Of a stretch of DNA of 64,000 nucleotides, positions 1 to 8,431 are shown piece after piece; the stretch's first letter is position 1; every line of letters begins with the position of its first letter. Below the pieces are notes generated by a model, which was not told the DNA's origin, searched no databases, and saw nothing but the letters and a program-made list of their open reading frames with translations. The stretch is taken from the NCBI GenBank assembly GCA_019739215.1, contig JAHHDR010000026.1:62001-126000 (forward strand), read 5' to 3'. Source of the DNA: Rhizobium sp. GTDB lineage: Bacteria; Pseudomonadota; Alphaproteobacteria; Rhizobiales; Rhizobiaceae. The position numbers and the translations under genes are program-made.

Positions 1-185
1 TCGCCCCTATTTACGCCACATACCGGTTAATTGATTCTTCACGTCTGAGATTAACATCCCGAAATGGTACAGATGCAAGTCCCGGCGGGCAAAAACCCGG
101 GACATCCCGATCGCATATAATGGCTTGCCTCAGGCTGGCTTTCTGTCCATAATTCCACCTCGCAAATCACCCGGGAGGATCCCCT
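1..185 (+). promoter_or_regulatory. gloA upstream region
   Basis: No gene is visible in this stretch. A TATAAT hexamer lies at 116-121, but no good -35 box sits at the right distance, so a promoter is only possible. A GGGAGGA ribosome-binding sequence at 173-179 is well placed for the ATG at 186 and supports that start. Confidence 0.4.
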
Positions 186-635
186 ATGCGCTATCTCCAC
201 ACGATGGTCCGCGTCACAGACATCGATCAGTCGCTCGACTTCTACTGCAACAAGCTCGGCATGTTGGAGATCCGCCGGCACGAAAATGAAGCCGGACGCT
301 ATACGCTTGTCTTCCTGGCGTCGTCGGAATGACGTGGCGAGCGCGAAGGAAAGCGCCGCGCCGACGGTCGAGCTGACCTACAACTGGGACCCGGAGGGAC
401 TATACCGGCGGCCGCAATTTCGGCCATCTTGCCTATGAAGTCGACAATATCTACGACCTCTGCGCGAGCCTGCAGTCCCTAAGGGCGTGACGATCAACCG
501 CCCGCTCGCGTGACGGCCGCATGGCCTTCGTGCGTTCGCCCCGACGGCATCTCGATCGAGATTCTCCAGAAGGGCGCCGCCCTCGCCACCCGCGGAGCCG
601 TGGCTTTCCATGCCGGAACACCGGCTAAGTGGTAG
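186..635 (+). CDS. gloA: Lactoylglutathione lyase (glyoxalase I), frameshifted
   Basis: Glyoxalase I isomerises the methylglyoxal-glutathione hemithioacetal to S-lactoylglutathione in the cytoplasm. The N-terminus (MRYLHTMVRVTDIDQSLDFY) matches GloA. The four metal ligands of the family can all be found, though in different frames: His in YLHTM, Glu in VELTYNW, His in FGHLAYEVD and Glu in SIEILQKG. The opening frame stops at 330-332. Further one-base shifts are needed near 400, 480, 510 and 605-627 to rebuild the rest. The expected full length of about 145 residues is reached, so indel errors at the start of the assembly are more likely than decay. Start chosen from GGGAGGA eight bases upstream. 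The stop is either TAA at 626 or TAG at 633, depending on the last frame. Confidence 0.8.
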
Positions 636-952
636 GCCCGAGCCGGGGCACAAGCTCCGGGCTAAGCCGGACCACGCTTCCGCCGCAATCGATCCCGCAT
701 CCAAGAGGTCCGGGGCATGCGCCGCCGATGGTTTCGAGCAAGGCTGACGGCCTACCTTGCCCGGGTGGCGATCACGACAATTTTACCGTGGTTTACATTC
801 CCGCGATTTTGTGTCTAAACAAAACTACGCCGGAGTAAAACCCATTATTAAACGGGGTAGGGGAACGGATTTTTGCCTTTTGACCGGATCAGTAGCGTAA
901 CAACCCGGCTCGGACCCTATGTCCTGTTTGCGGCCTACCATGCTGGGCCTCG
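636..952. other. Intergenic region after gloA
   Basis: No convincing gene. An imperfect stem-loop at about 635-661 (GCCCGAGC pairing with GCTCCGGGC, one bulge) follows gloA but has no T-run. The stretch 830-880 is more AT-rich than its surroundings. The true N-terminus of the following gene may begin in 900-950, where a lipobox-like LGLGGC can be read if one base is dropped. Confidence 0.4.
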
Positions 953-2264
953 GTGGCTAGCATGTCGTCGCCGGCCGACCAGTTTGTCGCAGATCCAGTC
1001 CACCGCCGCCGCGAACCCCGACCACGCTCGCCGAAACTGGCTGCGCGGCAGAATTCCCGCGATGCAGCGCCGTCCGATATCGAGCAACAGGCACGGGCGG
1101 ACGTCGATTCCCTCGAAGCCACCGTCGAAGGTGTCGAACAGGCACCTGCCGACCAGCAGGGCCTGCTGACCCAGCCGAAGAACATCGCAGCCTACGCGCA
1201 GCAGCAATCTTCTCCACCCAGGGCAGCCAGTTCGTCGACGCAGGGTGTCTCACAGAAGACGGCTAAGGCTTGCCAACCAGCTGCCGGTCAATTGCGACGC
1301 AATCGAGCCTTTACAGCAACAACAGCGTCGAGGCCGTGATCGCGGCGGAATGCGACGACGCAGTCTCCGGATGCCGACGCCACCGTGCCGAGTTACGATA
1401 GCCTCGCCGAACGCATGGCCGTACCGATGCCGAACTCCACGGAAGTGGAGGAGGTGCAGAAGGTGGCGATGGCCGACACGGAGATCCCGGTGCTCGACAC
1501 GCTTGCCGCCCATGCCCTGACGCAGCCGGAAAAGGTCGCCACGCAGCAGGTGGCCACCGCCGAGCTAGCGGCGGTGCAGGCAGAGATCGCCGCTGCCGCG
1601 CTTCCCTCAATGCGCGAGAAAAACGGCGCCAAGAAAAAAGAAGTCTCTCACGCTTGCTGACCTGTTTCGCAAGAGCGAGCCGAAGCAGTTCGACCGCGAT
1701 CGCTTCTCGCGCAAGAAGGTCGTGACCCGCGGCATCCCCAACATGCAGACGGCGGCATTGAGCGACCAGTCGCTCCCTGGTGTCACCAGCAATGCGATGT
1801 TTCCGACCACGACCGGACTGGAGGATGGTGAACACCACGAGGAAGAGGAGGCCGAAGGCTTGATGCAGCTTGCTGCCCTGCCCTCGATGACGCGCATCGC
1901 GCCCAACGGCCTCTATGTCCAGACCGACAAGGTCGAGGTCGGCTGCCTGCGGCCCGAACTGGTGTCGATGATCCGCACGGTCGAAAATCATTACAAGCGG
2001 CCGGCCATCATCACCAGCGGCTTCCGTGACCCGCGCAGAAATCGCAGGGCGGGCGGCGTCCGCCATTCGCTGCACACCATGTGTGCGGCGGCCGATATCC
2101 AGGTCCAGGGCGTGTCGAAATGGCAGTTGGCGGACTTCTTGCGTTCCCTGCCCGGTCGGGGCGGCGTCGGCACCTATTGCCACACGGAATCGGTTCATAT
2201 CGACATCGGCGGCGAGAGGGACTGGAACTGGCGCTGCCGTCGCAAGAAGCGCAAGCGCGGCTGA
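953..2264 (+). CDS. YcbK-like peptidase M15 (D-Ala-D-Ala carboxypeptidase-type), frameshifted
   Basis: The conserved part is the C-terminal domain encoded at about 1880-2264. It contains SGFRDPRRN, the HSLHTMCAAADIQV block (metal-site His and Asp) and a late VHIDIG. This is the peptidase M15/DUF882 pattern of zinc D-Ala-D-Ala carboxypeptidases acting on peptidoglycan outside the inner membrane. The N-terminal two thirds is low-complexity and rich in Ala, Glu, Gln and Thr, usual for rhizobial members. The frame is broken around 1260-1385 and again at the A-run near 1631-1640. Removing one A joins an Ala-rich segment to KKKSLTLADLFRKSEP. The true start is uncertain and may lie upstream at 919-945 with a lipoprotein signal. 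The longest intact piece is 1722-2264. A sequencing artefact is more likely than a pseudogene. Confidence 0.65.
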
Positions 2265-2360
2265 TCTCGCACGGCATGCGGGTCCAAGCCACTGAACCAG
2301 CTTGGTTTTCCGGGCTTTCCCCGACGATCTGAAATTCTTCCCACGTTGGCAAATTTGCGC

Positions 2361-2389
2361 TTGCGACATCCATGCAAGCTGGTTATAAG
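2361..2389 (+). promoter_or_regulatory. Promoter of first tRNA-Glu
   Basis: TTGCGA at 2361-2366 and TATAAG at 2384-2389 with a 17-base spacer resemble the rhizobial housekeeping-sigma pattern. The predicted start near 2396 is just ahead of the tRNA. Confidence 0.6.
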
Positions 2390-2401
2390 CCAGCCGTTCG
2401 C

Positions 2402-2476
2402 GCGCCCTTCGTCTATCGGTTAGGACACCAGATTTTCATTCTGGGAAGAGGGGTTCGACTCCCCTAGGGCGTGCCA
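2402..2476 (+). tRNA. tRNA-Glu (TTC)
   Basis: A cloverleaf can be folded by eye. The acceptor GCGCCCT (2402-2408) pairs with AGGGCGT (2466-2472), the discriminator is G and CCA is encoded at 2474-2476. The anticodon stem CCAGA/TCTGG encloses the loop TTTTCAT with anticodon TTC. The GGTTCGACTC T-loop is canonical. Confidence 0.95.
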
Positions 2477-2579
2477 ACTTCCCCTCCCCACATTTTCAAA
2501 TAGGCTGTGACTGTAAGGTCTTCCGCACGTTTCCTCATCCGTCGCGTGAATTTTTTGTGATGGAATTGTGCGGACCCGC

Positions 2580-2607
2580 TTGCGTGAATCAAATCCGCTG
2601 CTATAAG
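2580..2607 (+). promoter_or_regulatory. Promoter of second tRNA-Glu
   Basis: TTGCGT at 2580-2585 and TATAAG at 2602-2607 with a 16-base spacer. The layout matches the promoter of the first copy, so the two copies appear to be transcribed independently. Confidence 0.55.
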
Positions 2608-2625
2608 GGCGCCATCGAAGCGGAT

Positions 2626-2697
2626 GCGCCCTTCGTCTATCGGTTAGGACACCAGATTTTCATTCTGGGAAGAGGGGTTCGACTCCCCTAGGGCGTG
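2626..2697 (+). tRNA. tRNA-Glu (TTC), second copy
   Basis: The 72-nt body is identical to the tRNA at 2402-2473, with anticodon TTC. Here the discriminator G is followed by GCCA, so a correctly placed CCA is not encoded and would be added after transcription. Confidence 0.95.
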
Positions 2698-2727
2698 GCC
2701 ACTTCGAATTGCCGCTTCGTCGGTTCC

Positions 2728-2756
2728 TTGCGATCACGCGCCGCCCCATCTATATT
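2728..2756 (+). promoter_or_regulatory. Promoter of tRNA-Glu (CTC)
   Basis: TTGCGA at 2728-2733 and TATATT at 2751-2756 with a 17-base spacer, about 10 bases ahead of the tRNA 5' end. Confidence 0.55.
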
Positions 2757-2765
2757 GTTTGCGCT

Positions 2766-2840
2766 GCGCCCATCGTCTAGCGGTCAGGACGCCGCCCTCT
2801 CACGGCGGTAACACGGGTTCGATTCCCGTTGGGCGTACCA
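2766..2840 (+). tRNA. tRNA-Glu (CTC)
   Basis: Acceptor GCGCCCA (2766-2772) pairs with TGGGCGT (2830-2836), the discriminator is A and CCA is encoded at 2838-2840. The anticodon loop CTCTCAC between CCGCC and GGCGG gives anticodon CTC. It reads the GAG codon, which is favoured in this GC-rich genome. Confidence 0.95.
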
Positions 2841-2940
2841 AATGCATCGCCCCTCGCCGACAGCTATCGCAACGATCAATCTCCGCCCGATATGGAACTC
2901 AGCCCGCGTTCGCGGCTTGTCGTGTCGAAAGGACAAGCGC

Positions 2941-3147
2941 ATGAACCATCATCTGAAAGACGCGGCGGGCTCGTCACCTTCGATCGATAACCACATTCCC
3001 GGCGATCCCGGCGTGGGCGGCATGCTGGCCGACCCGATGCTGCCGACCGGGCCGCACGAGACGCCCGACCCGGAGGCCGGCGCGCCCTCACCGGATCCCG
3101 AGCCGCCGCATCGACATGGGAACTGGTTTGCCCACTCGACGAGATGA
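2941..3147 (+). CDS. Small hypothetical protein, Pro-rich
   Basis: A 68-residue protein that I do not recognise. The start is supported by GAAAGGA at 2927-2933. The product is rich in Pro, Asp, Glu and Gly, with repeated PGDPG-, PTGPHETPDP- and PSPDPEPP-like segments and a C-terminal HRHGNWF. It has no signal peptide or membrane segment. It stands alone between the tRNA-Glu cluster and the cupin gene. The bias could be a by-product of GC-rich non-coding DNA, but the RBS argues for translation. Confidence 0.45.
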   Translation: MNHHLKDAAGSSPSIDNHIPGDPGVGGMLADPMLPTGPHETPDPEAGAPSPDPEPPHRHGNWFAHSTR

Positions 3148-3467
3148 GGCCGCAACACCAGTTGCGAACAGTCCCGCCTCGCCTCCACGGCGAAAATCTC
3201 GGAGCGGGATGCCGGTAGCAATGTTCCACGAGGAAGACAGCACTTGCCTGGACGATTTCCGTGACGGCGGACCGAAAATCTGATTTCATCGGCACGCTCG
3301 ACATCTACCGACCTGAGCGCATATCACGGGAAGCCGGGGGAAGCCGTCACTGTCCGACGATGCGTTGCGTGGAACCTGCAGCGGTTTTGCGCGTTCTTCG
3401 CTCGCCGATCCGGAAAACGCTTGCGATTGAGCCAAGGGGCCCTGATCGCTGGCGACAAGAGGCAGTC
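3148..3467. other. Intergenic region before the cupin gene
   Basis: No supported gene. The cupin frame is open upstream of its ATG as far as 3261, but that extension has no family-like sequence. No clear promoter or hairpin was identified. Confidence 0.4.
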
Positions 3468-3975
3468 ATGATTGTCGAGCACTTCACGCTGCAGCCCGGT
3501 GTGTCCACCCCCAACAACGCGACACTGCCGGTCATGCTCTACAGGCGGGTTCTGGACGGTGTCGACGACATGGCGGATGCCTTCGAGACCGCATTCCGGC
3601 GCCAGGGCTGGGCTGGCATCTGGCACAACGGGATCTTCGACTATCATCACTATCACAGCCGCGCGCATGAAGCGCTCGGAATAGCCCGGGGTCATGGCCG
3701 TGTCATGCTTGGCGGCCCAGGTGGCGGGGAATGCCGGGTCGGCGCCGGCGACTGCCTGCTGCTTCCGGCGGGAACCGGACATTGCCGCATCGCGTCCAGC
3801 GCGGATTTTCCTCGTTGTCGGGGCCTATCCGCCGGCCCAGCATGCCGACATGCAGACGCAAGCCCCCACACAGGCGGTGCTTGACGCAATCTGCTGCTGT
3901 CCGCTGCAGACCTCTGGTCCCGTCGATGACGCGGCGCAGACCCTGCAGCGCCTCTGGCAGGGAGCGCCCCGTTGA
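3468..3975 (+). CDS. Cupin-fold protein, frameshifted near the C-terminus
   Basis: The protein of about 168 residues starts MIVEHFTLQPGVSTPNN. Its single cupin barrel shows WHNGIFDYHHYHSRAHEALG (His cluster of the metal site) and a later GDCLLLPAGTGHCRI. Such YjlB-like cupins bind a metal or small ligand, and the exact reaction is unknown. The reading frame breaks at the TTTT near 3807: dropping one T restores FLVVGAYPP and a C-terminus ending in a WQGAPR-like sequence at 3975. The stop overlaps the TTG start of the next gene by four bases, so the two are probably translationally coupled. Confidence 0.7.
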
Positions 3976-4818
3976 ACGCCGCCGGCCCTCGCGCCTCGCA
4001 GATCAGGATCCCCAGCAACCTCGAATTTCTGGTCAGTGTAGGCCGCGCCTTCGCCGGCGCGCTGATCTTCGCGCTGCCGATGCTGATGACCATGGAAATG
4101 TGGTCGCTCGGGGTGACGCTGCACCCATGGCGTCTCATGCTGCTGATGCTCATCACCCTTCCGCTGCTGATGGGCCTGTCGCATTTCAGCGGAATCAGGC
4201 GCACCGCCCACTGGCGGGATGAACTGGCGGACATGTTCGTTGTCTCGCTCGTGTCGGTGTTGACCGCGACTTTGATTCTCTGGGTGTTCGGCGTCCTGAC
4301 TGTGGACATGTCGCTCCGAGAGATCCTGTCCAAGCTCGCCATCCAGTTCGTGCCCTGCAGCATCGGCGCCATGCTGGCCCGCAGCCAACTGGGCGAGGCT
4401 CACGCCGGAAAAACCGCGTAGACGCGGCCCCACTTATGGCGGTGAACTGTTCCTGATGATGGTCGGCGCCCTTTTCCTGTCGCTCAATGTCGCTCCGACC
4501 GAGGAAGTCGAACTCATTGCCCAACAGATGACCAATGGCCAGGAAATCATCCTCGCCGTCTGCTCGGTCCTGGTGATGCAACTGTTCGTCTACGCGGCGC
4601 GCTTCCGCGGCGGACACGCTTTCGACGGCCTCTCCGTCGCCAGCGCCTTTGCGCGCTATACGCTGGTCGGCTACGTCATTGTTATCGGCGTCAGCCTCGG
4701 CTTGCTGTGGCTGCTGGGGCGGACCGAAGGCGTCGGCTTCCGGGACGTGCTCAGTACCTGCATTGTGATCGGCTTTCCCGGGGCGATCGGCGCATCTGCT
4801 GCGAGGCTTGTCCTATGA
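3972..4818 (+). CDS. TIGR02587-type integral membrane protein, one frameshift
   Basis: A polytopic inner-membrane protein of about 281 residues with some seven hydrophobic segments, of unknown function. It matches what I recall of TIGR02587, a family described as always paired with TIGR02588. The first half (3972-4421) has VGRAFAGALIFALPMLMTME and a run of transmembrane helices. The second half (from 4456) carries MMVGALFLSLNVAPTEEVE, the part I recognise best. The frame breaks at the AAAAA near 4411: with four A the two halves join through GKPRRRGPTYGGELF. The TTG start overlaps the cupin stop (TTGA), and the end overlaps the next start (ATGA), so the three genes form one operon. Confidence 0.75.
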
Positions 4819-5237
4819 CCGACCCGAAGGACGACGACGCAGACGGCGAAGGCCCGGTCGAACAGGGAACGTCTGTCGTCGAGTGGGTGGCCGCCGCCGT
4901 CGGCGCCGTTCTGTTCGTCGCGATGATCGGCTACCTCGTCCAGCTTGGCTTTCAGGACATCGAAGGCGTCCCGCAGATCGAACTGTCCGCCCAACCCGCG
5001 ATCCGACAGGGCTCCAGCCACCTGGTCGGCTTCAAGGCTACCAACGTGGGCAAGGCAACCGCCCTGAACCTGGTCGTGGCGGCAAGGCTCTACGATGGTG
5101 AGGAGGAGATCGAGCACAAGGAGGCGACCATAGACTACCTGCCCATGCAATCCAGCCGCAGTGGCGGCTTCATCTTCGCGCATGACCCGGCCGACTACAG
5201 ATTGAGAATTGCCGCATCGTCCTATCTGGACCCCTGA
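4815..5237 (+). CDS. TIGR02588-type membrane-anchored protein
   Basis: This 140-residue protein has an acidic N-terminus, one transmembrane helix (about residues 25-48, VVEWVAAAVGAVLFVAMIGY) and a C-terminal domain with a beta-sandwich look (KATNVGKATALNLVVAARLY) expected in the periplasm. It corresponds to TIGR02588, whose function is unknown and which occurs with TIGR02587. Its ATG overlaps the TGA of the upstream membrane protein, and the two probably form a complex. The ORF is open further upstream, but the ATGA overlap and the family-like N-terminus support the start at 4815. Confidence 0.8.
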   Translation: MTDPKDDDADGEGPVEQGTSVVEWVAAAVGAVLFVAMIGYLVQLGFQDIEGVPQIELSAQPAIRQGSSHLVGFKATNVGKATALNLVVAARLYDGEEEIEHKEATIDYLPMQSSRSGGFIFAHDPADYRLRIAASSYLDP

Positions 5238-5319
5238 AGCCCGGCTGGCATCGACGCGGCATGACAACGGGTATTTTGCAGCGACCCATGCAGATATAAG
5301 CAATTTATAAGCCCTTGCA

Positions 5320-5334
5320 GAACATAAATGGAAC
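5320..5334 (+). promoter_or_regulatory. SOS box (LexA operator) of lexA
   Basis: GAAC at 5320-5323 and GAAC at 5331-5334 are separated by exactly seven bases. This GAAC-N7-GAAC form is the alphaproteobacterial LexA operator, not the gammaproteobacterial CTGT-N8-ACAG. It lies about 50 bases ahead of lexA and implies autoregulation. A further GTTC at 5346-5349 has no partner at the right distance. Confidence 0.85.
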
Positions 5335-5383
5335 AGATAGTGTTTGTTCCAGATTTGTTTCACCGATTCCGCCGGGGTAGACG

Positions 5384-6100
5384 ATGCTCACACGAAAACA
5401 GCAAGAATTGCTCCTGTTCATTCACGAACGAATGAAGGAGTCGGGTATTCCTCCATCCTTCGACGAGATGAAGGATGCACTCGACCTCGCGTCAAAGTCG
5501 GGAATTCATAGGCTGATCACGGCGCTTGAGGAGCGCGGCTTCATCCGCAGGCTTCCCAACCGTGCACGTGCGCTGGAAGTGATCAAGCTTCCCGAAGCCT
5601 ACTCGCCGAGCGTGAAGCCTGCCAAGGGCTTTTCGCCCAGCATCATCGAGGGCTCGCTCGGCAAGCCACAGCCGGCGCCCCAGCAGCGACCTGCCGCCAA
5701 TGACGATGCGAACCACTCCGTATCGATCCCGGTCATGGGCCGCATCGCCGCCGGCGTACCGATCTCCGCCATCCAGAACAACACGCACGAGATCGCCGTC
5801 CCTGTGGGGATGATCGGCACCGGCGACCACTACGCGCTGGAGGTCAAGGGGGATTCGATGATCGAGGCCGGCATTCTCGACGGCGATACCGTGATCATCC
5901 GCAATGGCAGCACGGCCAACCCCGGCGACATCGTGGTGGCCCTGGTCGACGACGAGGAAGCGACGCTCAAGCGCTTTCGGCGCAAGGGTGCATCGATTGC
6001 ACTCGAGGCCGCCAACCCCGCCTATGAAACCCGGATTTTCGGACCGGACCGCGTCAAGGTCCAGGGCAAGCTGGTCGGTCTCATTCGCCGCTACCACTGA
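5384..6100 (+). CDS. lexA: LexA repressor
   Basis: LexA represses the SOS regulon and undergoes RecA-stimulated self-cleavage. The 238-residue product has the N-terminal winged helix ([17 protein letters not shown], then [19 protein letters not shown]). A linker of about 50 residues follows, and then the S24 peptidase domain. The cleavage bond is Ala123-Gly124 in GRIAAGVPI. The catalytic Ser is Ser158 in KGDSMIEAG and the Lys is Lys196 in ATLKRF. The linker is long, as is usual in rhizobia. The gene stands alone between its SOS box and a strong terminator. Confidence 0.98.
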   Translation: MLTRKQQELLLFIHERMKESGIPPSFDEMKDALDLASKSGIHRLITALEERGFIRRLPNRARALEVIKLPEAYSPSVKPAKGFSPSIIEGSLGKPQPAPQQRPAANDDANHSVSIPVMGRIAAGVPISAIQNNTHEIAVPVGMIGTGDHYALEVKGDSMIEAGILDGDTVIIRNGSTANPGDIVVALVDDEEATLKRFRRKGASIALEAANPAYETRIFGPDRVKVQGKLVGLIRRYH

Positions 6101-6128
6101 CGATCCGGTCATTTGGAACAAATCCGTT

Positions 6129-6163
6129 GCCCGTGCGTTATCGTAACGCGCGGGCTTTGTTCT
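6129..6163 (+). terminator. Rho-independent terminator of lexA
   Basis: A 12-bp stem (6129-6140 with 6144-6155) and a TCG loop are followed by CTTTGTTCT. It sits 28 bases after the lexA stop. Confidence 0.8.
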
Positions 6164-6385
6164 GCGTGCGATGGCGGGTGATTGCAGTGTTCGCAGACCT
6201 TCGATATGGAAGGCGTCGGGGGCAAGACTTTCAATTTTTTCGAGTTCTTACGGCTGCGTTTCCGGTCCCGGAGTCGCATGAGGGATGCGCCGCAGGACTC
6301 GGACATTTTGCCGCCCCATTCGGCCTCTAGCGCCATGGACAAACAGGCAGTGAACCGCACGGGTTGCGTTCGACAGGAGACGTCA

Positions 6386-7459
6386 TTGAGCACGGAAAAG
6401 AGAAAAGTTGCGCTGGTCACCGGCATTACCGGCCAGGATGGCGCCTATCTTGCGGAACTTCTTCTCGACAAGGGCTATATCGTCCACGGCATCAAGCGCC
6501 GGTCCTCCTCGTTCAACACGAGCCGAATCGAGAGCATCTACCAGGATCCGCATGTCGAGAACCAGCGCTTCATCCTGCATTACGGCGACATGACGGATTC
6601 GACAAACCTCATCCGCATTGTGCAGGAAGCGCAGCCGGACGAGATCTACAATCTCGCGGCGCAAAGCCATGTCCGCGTGTCCTTCGAGACGCCGGAATAC
6701 ACCGCCAACGCCGACGGTATCGGCACGCTGCGCCTGCTCGAAGCCATCCGCATCCTGAAGATGGAGGAGAGAACCCGCTTCTACCAGGCCTCCACCTCTG
6801 AACTCTACGGGCTGGTGCAGGAAGTGCCGCAGCGCGAGACGACGCCGTTCTATCCGCGCAGCCCCTATGCCGCAGCAAAGCTCTATTCCTACTGGATCAC
6901 GGTGAACTACCGCGAAGCTTACGGCATGCATGCCTCGAACGGGATCCTGTTCAACCATGAGAGCCCGCTGCGCGGCGAGACCTTTGTCACCCGCAAGATA
7001 ACCCGCGCCGCCGCCGCCATCCGCCTCGGCAAGCAGGAAAAGCTCTATGTCGGCAATATCGACGCCAAGCGCGACTGGGGCCACGCCCGCGAATATGTCC
7101 GCGGCATGTGGCTGATGCTGCAGCAGGACCAGCCGGATGATTACGTTCTGGCGACCGGTGAGACGACCGAGGTACGCCAGTTCATCACCTGGGCCTTCGA
7201 GGATGTCGGCATCAATCTCGAATGGCGCGGCGAAGGCGTCGACGAAAAGGGCTACGACCAGCTTTCGGGCAATGTCGTCGTCGAGATTGACCCGCGCTAT
7301 TTCCGGCCGACCGAAGTCGAACTGCTGATCGGCGACCCGACCAAGGCGCATGAGAAGCTCGGCTGGAAGCACGAGACCTCGGTGCGCGACCTGTGCCGCG
7401 AAATGGTCAACGAGGACCTCAAGGTGATGCAGACCGCCACCGTGATGAAGGAAGCCTGA
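6386..7459 (+). CDS. gmd: GDP-mannose 4,6-dehydratase
   Basis: Converts GDP-D-mannose to GDP-4-keto-6-deoxymannose, the first step to GDP-L-fucose. The 357-residue extended SDR has the nucleotide-binding [14 protein letters not shown] near the N-terminus, [19 protein letters not shown], the catalytic Y-x3-K in [15 protein letters not shown], and [19 protein letters not shown]. The start is taken as TTG at 6386, with AGGAGA at 6375-6380 just ahead. The frame is open further upstream, but that part is not family-like. Only four bases separate it from fcl, so the two are co-transcribed. NAD(P)-dependent, cytoplasmic. Confidence 0.96.
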   Translation: MSTEKRKVALVTGITGQDGAYLAELLLDKGYIVHGIKRRSSSFNTSRIESIYQDPHVENQRFILHYGDMTDSTNLIRIVQEAQPDEIYNLAAQSHVRVSFETPEYTANADGIGTLRLLEAIRILKMEERTRFYQASTSELYGLVQEVPQRETTPFYPRSPYAAAKLYSYWITVNYREAYGMHASNGILFNHESPLRGETFVTRKITRAAAAIRLGKQEKLYVGNIDAKRDWGHAREYVRGMWLMLQQDQPDDYVLATGETTEVRQFITWAFEDVGINLEWRGEGVDEKGYDQLSGNVVVEIDPRYFRPTEVELLIGDPTKAHEKLGWKHETSVRDLCREMVNEDLKVMQTATVMKEA

Positions 7460-7463
7460 GGCC

Positions 7464-8396
7464 ATGTATTCGCTTTCCGGAAAGCGGGTCTGGGTCGCGG
7501 GTCATCGCGGCATGGTGGGTTCCGCCATCGTGCGCCGCCTCGCCGTCGAGGGCTGCGAGGTGCTGACGGCGAGCCGCCAGGATGCCGACCTGCGAAACCA
7601 GGCGGAGACGACGGCCTGGATGGACAAGACCAGGCCGGACGCCGTGTTCCTGGCGGCCGCCAAGGTCGGCGGCATTCTGGCGAACGACACCTATCCGGCC
7701 GATTTCCTCTACGACAACCTGATGATCGAAGCCAACATCATCAACGGCGCCCACCGGGTGGGCGTCGAGAAGCTGATGTTCCTCGGCTCGTCCTGCATCT
7801 ATCCGAAATTCGCGCCCCAGCCGATCACCGAAGACGCGCTGCTCACGGGCACGCTCGAGCCGACGAACGAGTGGTATGCGATCGCCAAGATCGCCGGCAT
7901 CAAGCTCTGCGATGCCTTCCGCAAGCAGCATGACTCGGATTACATTTCCGGCATGCCGACCAATCTCTATGGTCCCGGCGACAATTTCGACCTCAATTCA
8001 TCGCATGTGATGCCGGCGCTGATCCGCAAGGCGCATGAGGCGAAGCTCGCTGGCGCTGCCTCGATCACAATCTGGGGAACCGGCACGCCGCGTCGCGAAT
8101 TCCTCCATGTCGATGACTGTGCCGATGCCTGCGTGCACCTGATGAAGACCCATTCGGCGCCGGGCCACGTCAATATCGGTTCTGGCGAGGACGTGACCAT
8201 CCTCGAACTGACGCAGATGGTCTGCGATGTCGTGGGCTACAAGGGTGAGATCGAGCATGATCTCTCCAAGCCCGACGGTACGCCGCGCAAGCTGATGAGC
8301 GCCGACAAGCTGCGCGGCATGGGCTGGACGCCACAGGTCGAGCTCAGGGATGGAATCAGCGCGGTCTATCGCTGGTTTCTCGACAACAAGGCCTGA
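7464..8396 (+). CDS. fcl: GDP-L-fucose synthase
   Basis: Epimerase and reductase that turns GDP-4-keto-6-deoxymannose into GDP-L-fucose with NADPH. The protein has 310 residues. It has GHRGMVGSAIVRRL (Rossmann glycine motif), the GSSCIYPKFAPQPITEDALL block and the Y-x3-K in NEWYAIAKIAG. The C-terminal substrate-binding part includes GTPRREFLHVDDCADAC. It follows gmd after four bases and precedes an acyltransferase gene after 35 bases, so the three form a nucleotide-sugar and decoration operon. Confidence 0.96.
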   Translation: MYSLSGKRVWVAGHRGMVGSAIVRRLAVEGCEVLTASRQDADLRNQAETTAWMDKTRPDAVFLAAAKVGGILANDTYPADFLYDNLMIEANIINGAHRVGVEKLMFLGSSCIYPKFAPQPITEDALLTGTLEPTNEWYAIAKIAGIKLCDAFRKQHDSDYISGMPTNLYGPGDNFDLNSSHVMPALIRKAHEAKLAGAASITIWGTGTPRREFLHVDDCADACVHLMKTHSAPGHVNIGSGEDVTILELTQMVCDVVGYKGEIEHDLSKPDGTPRKLMSADKLRGMGWTPQVELRDGISAVYRWFLDNKA

Positions 8397-8431
8397 CCGC
8401 CTCGGCGTGACAGCCTTCAATTGGAGTCACC

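Noticed and set aside
1311..2369. 352-codon minus-strand ORF over the YcbK-like gene
   Set aside because: Opposite-strand shadow; the plus strand encodes the recognisable M15 domain.
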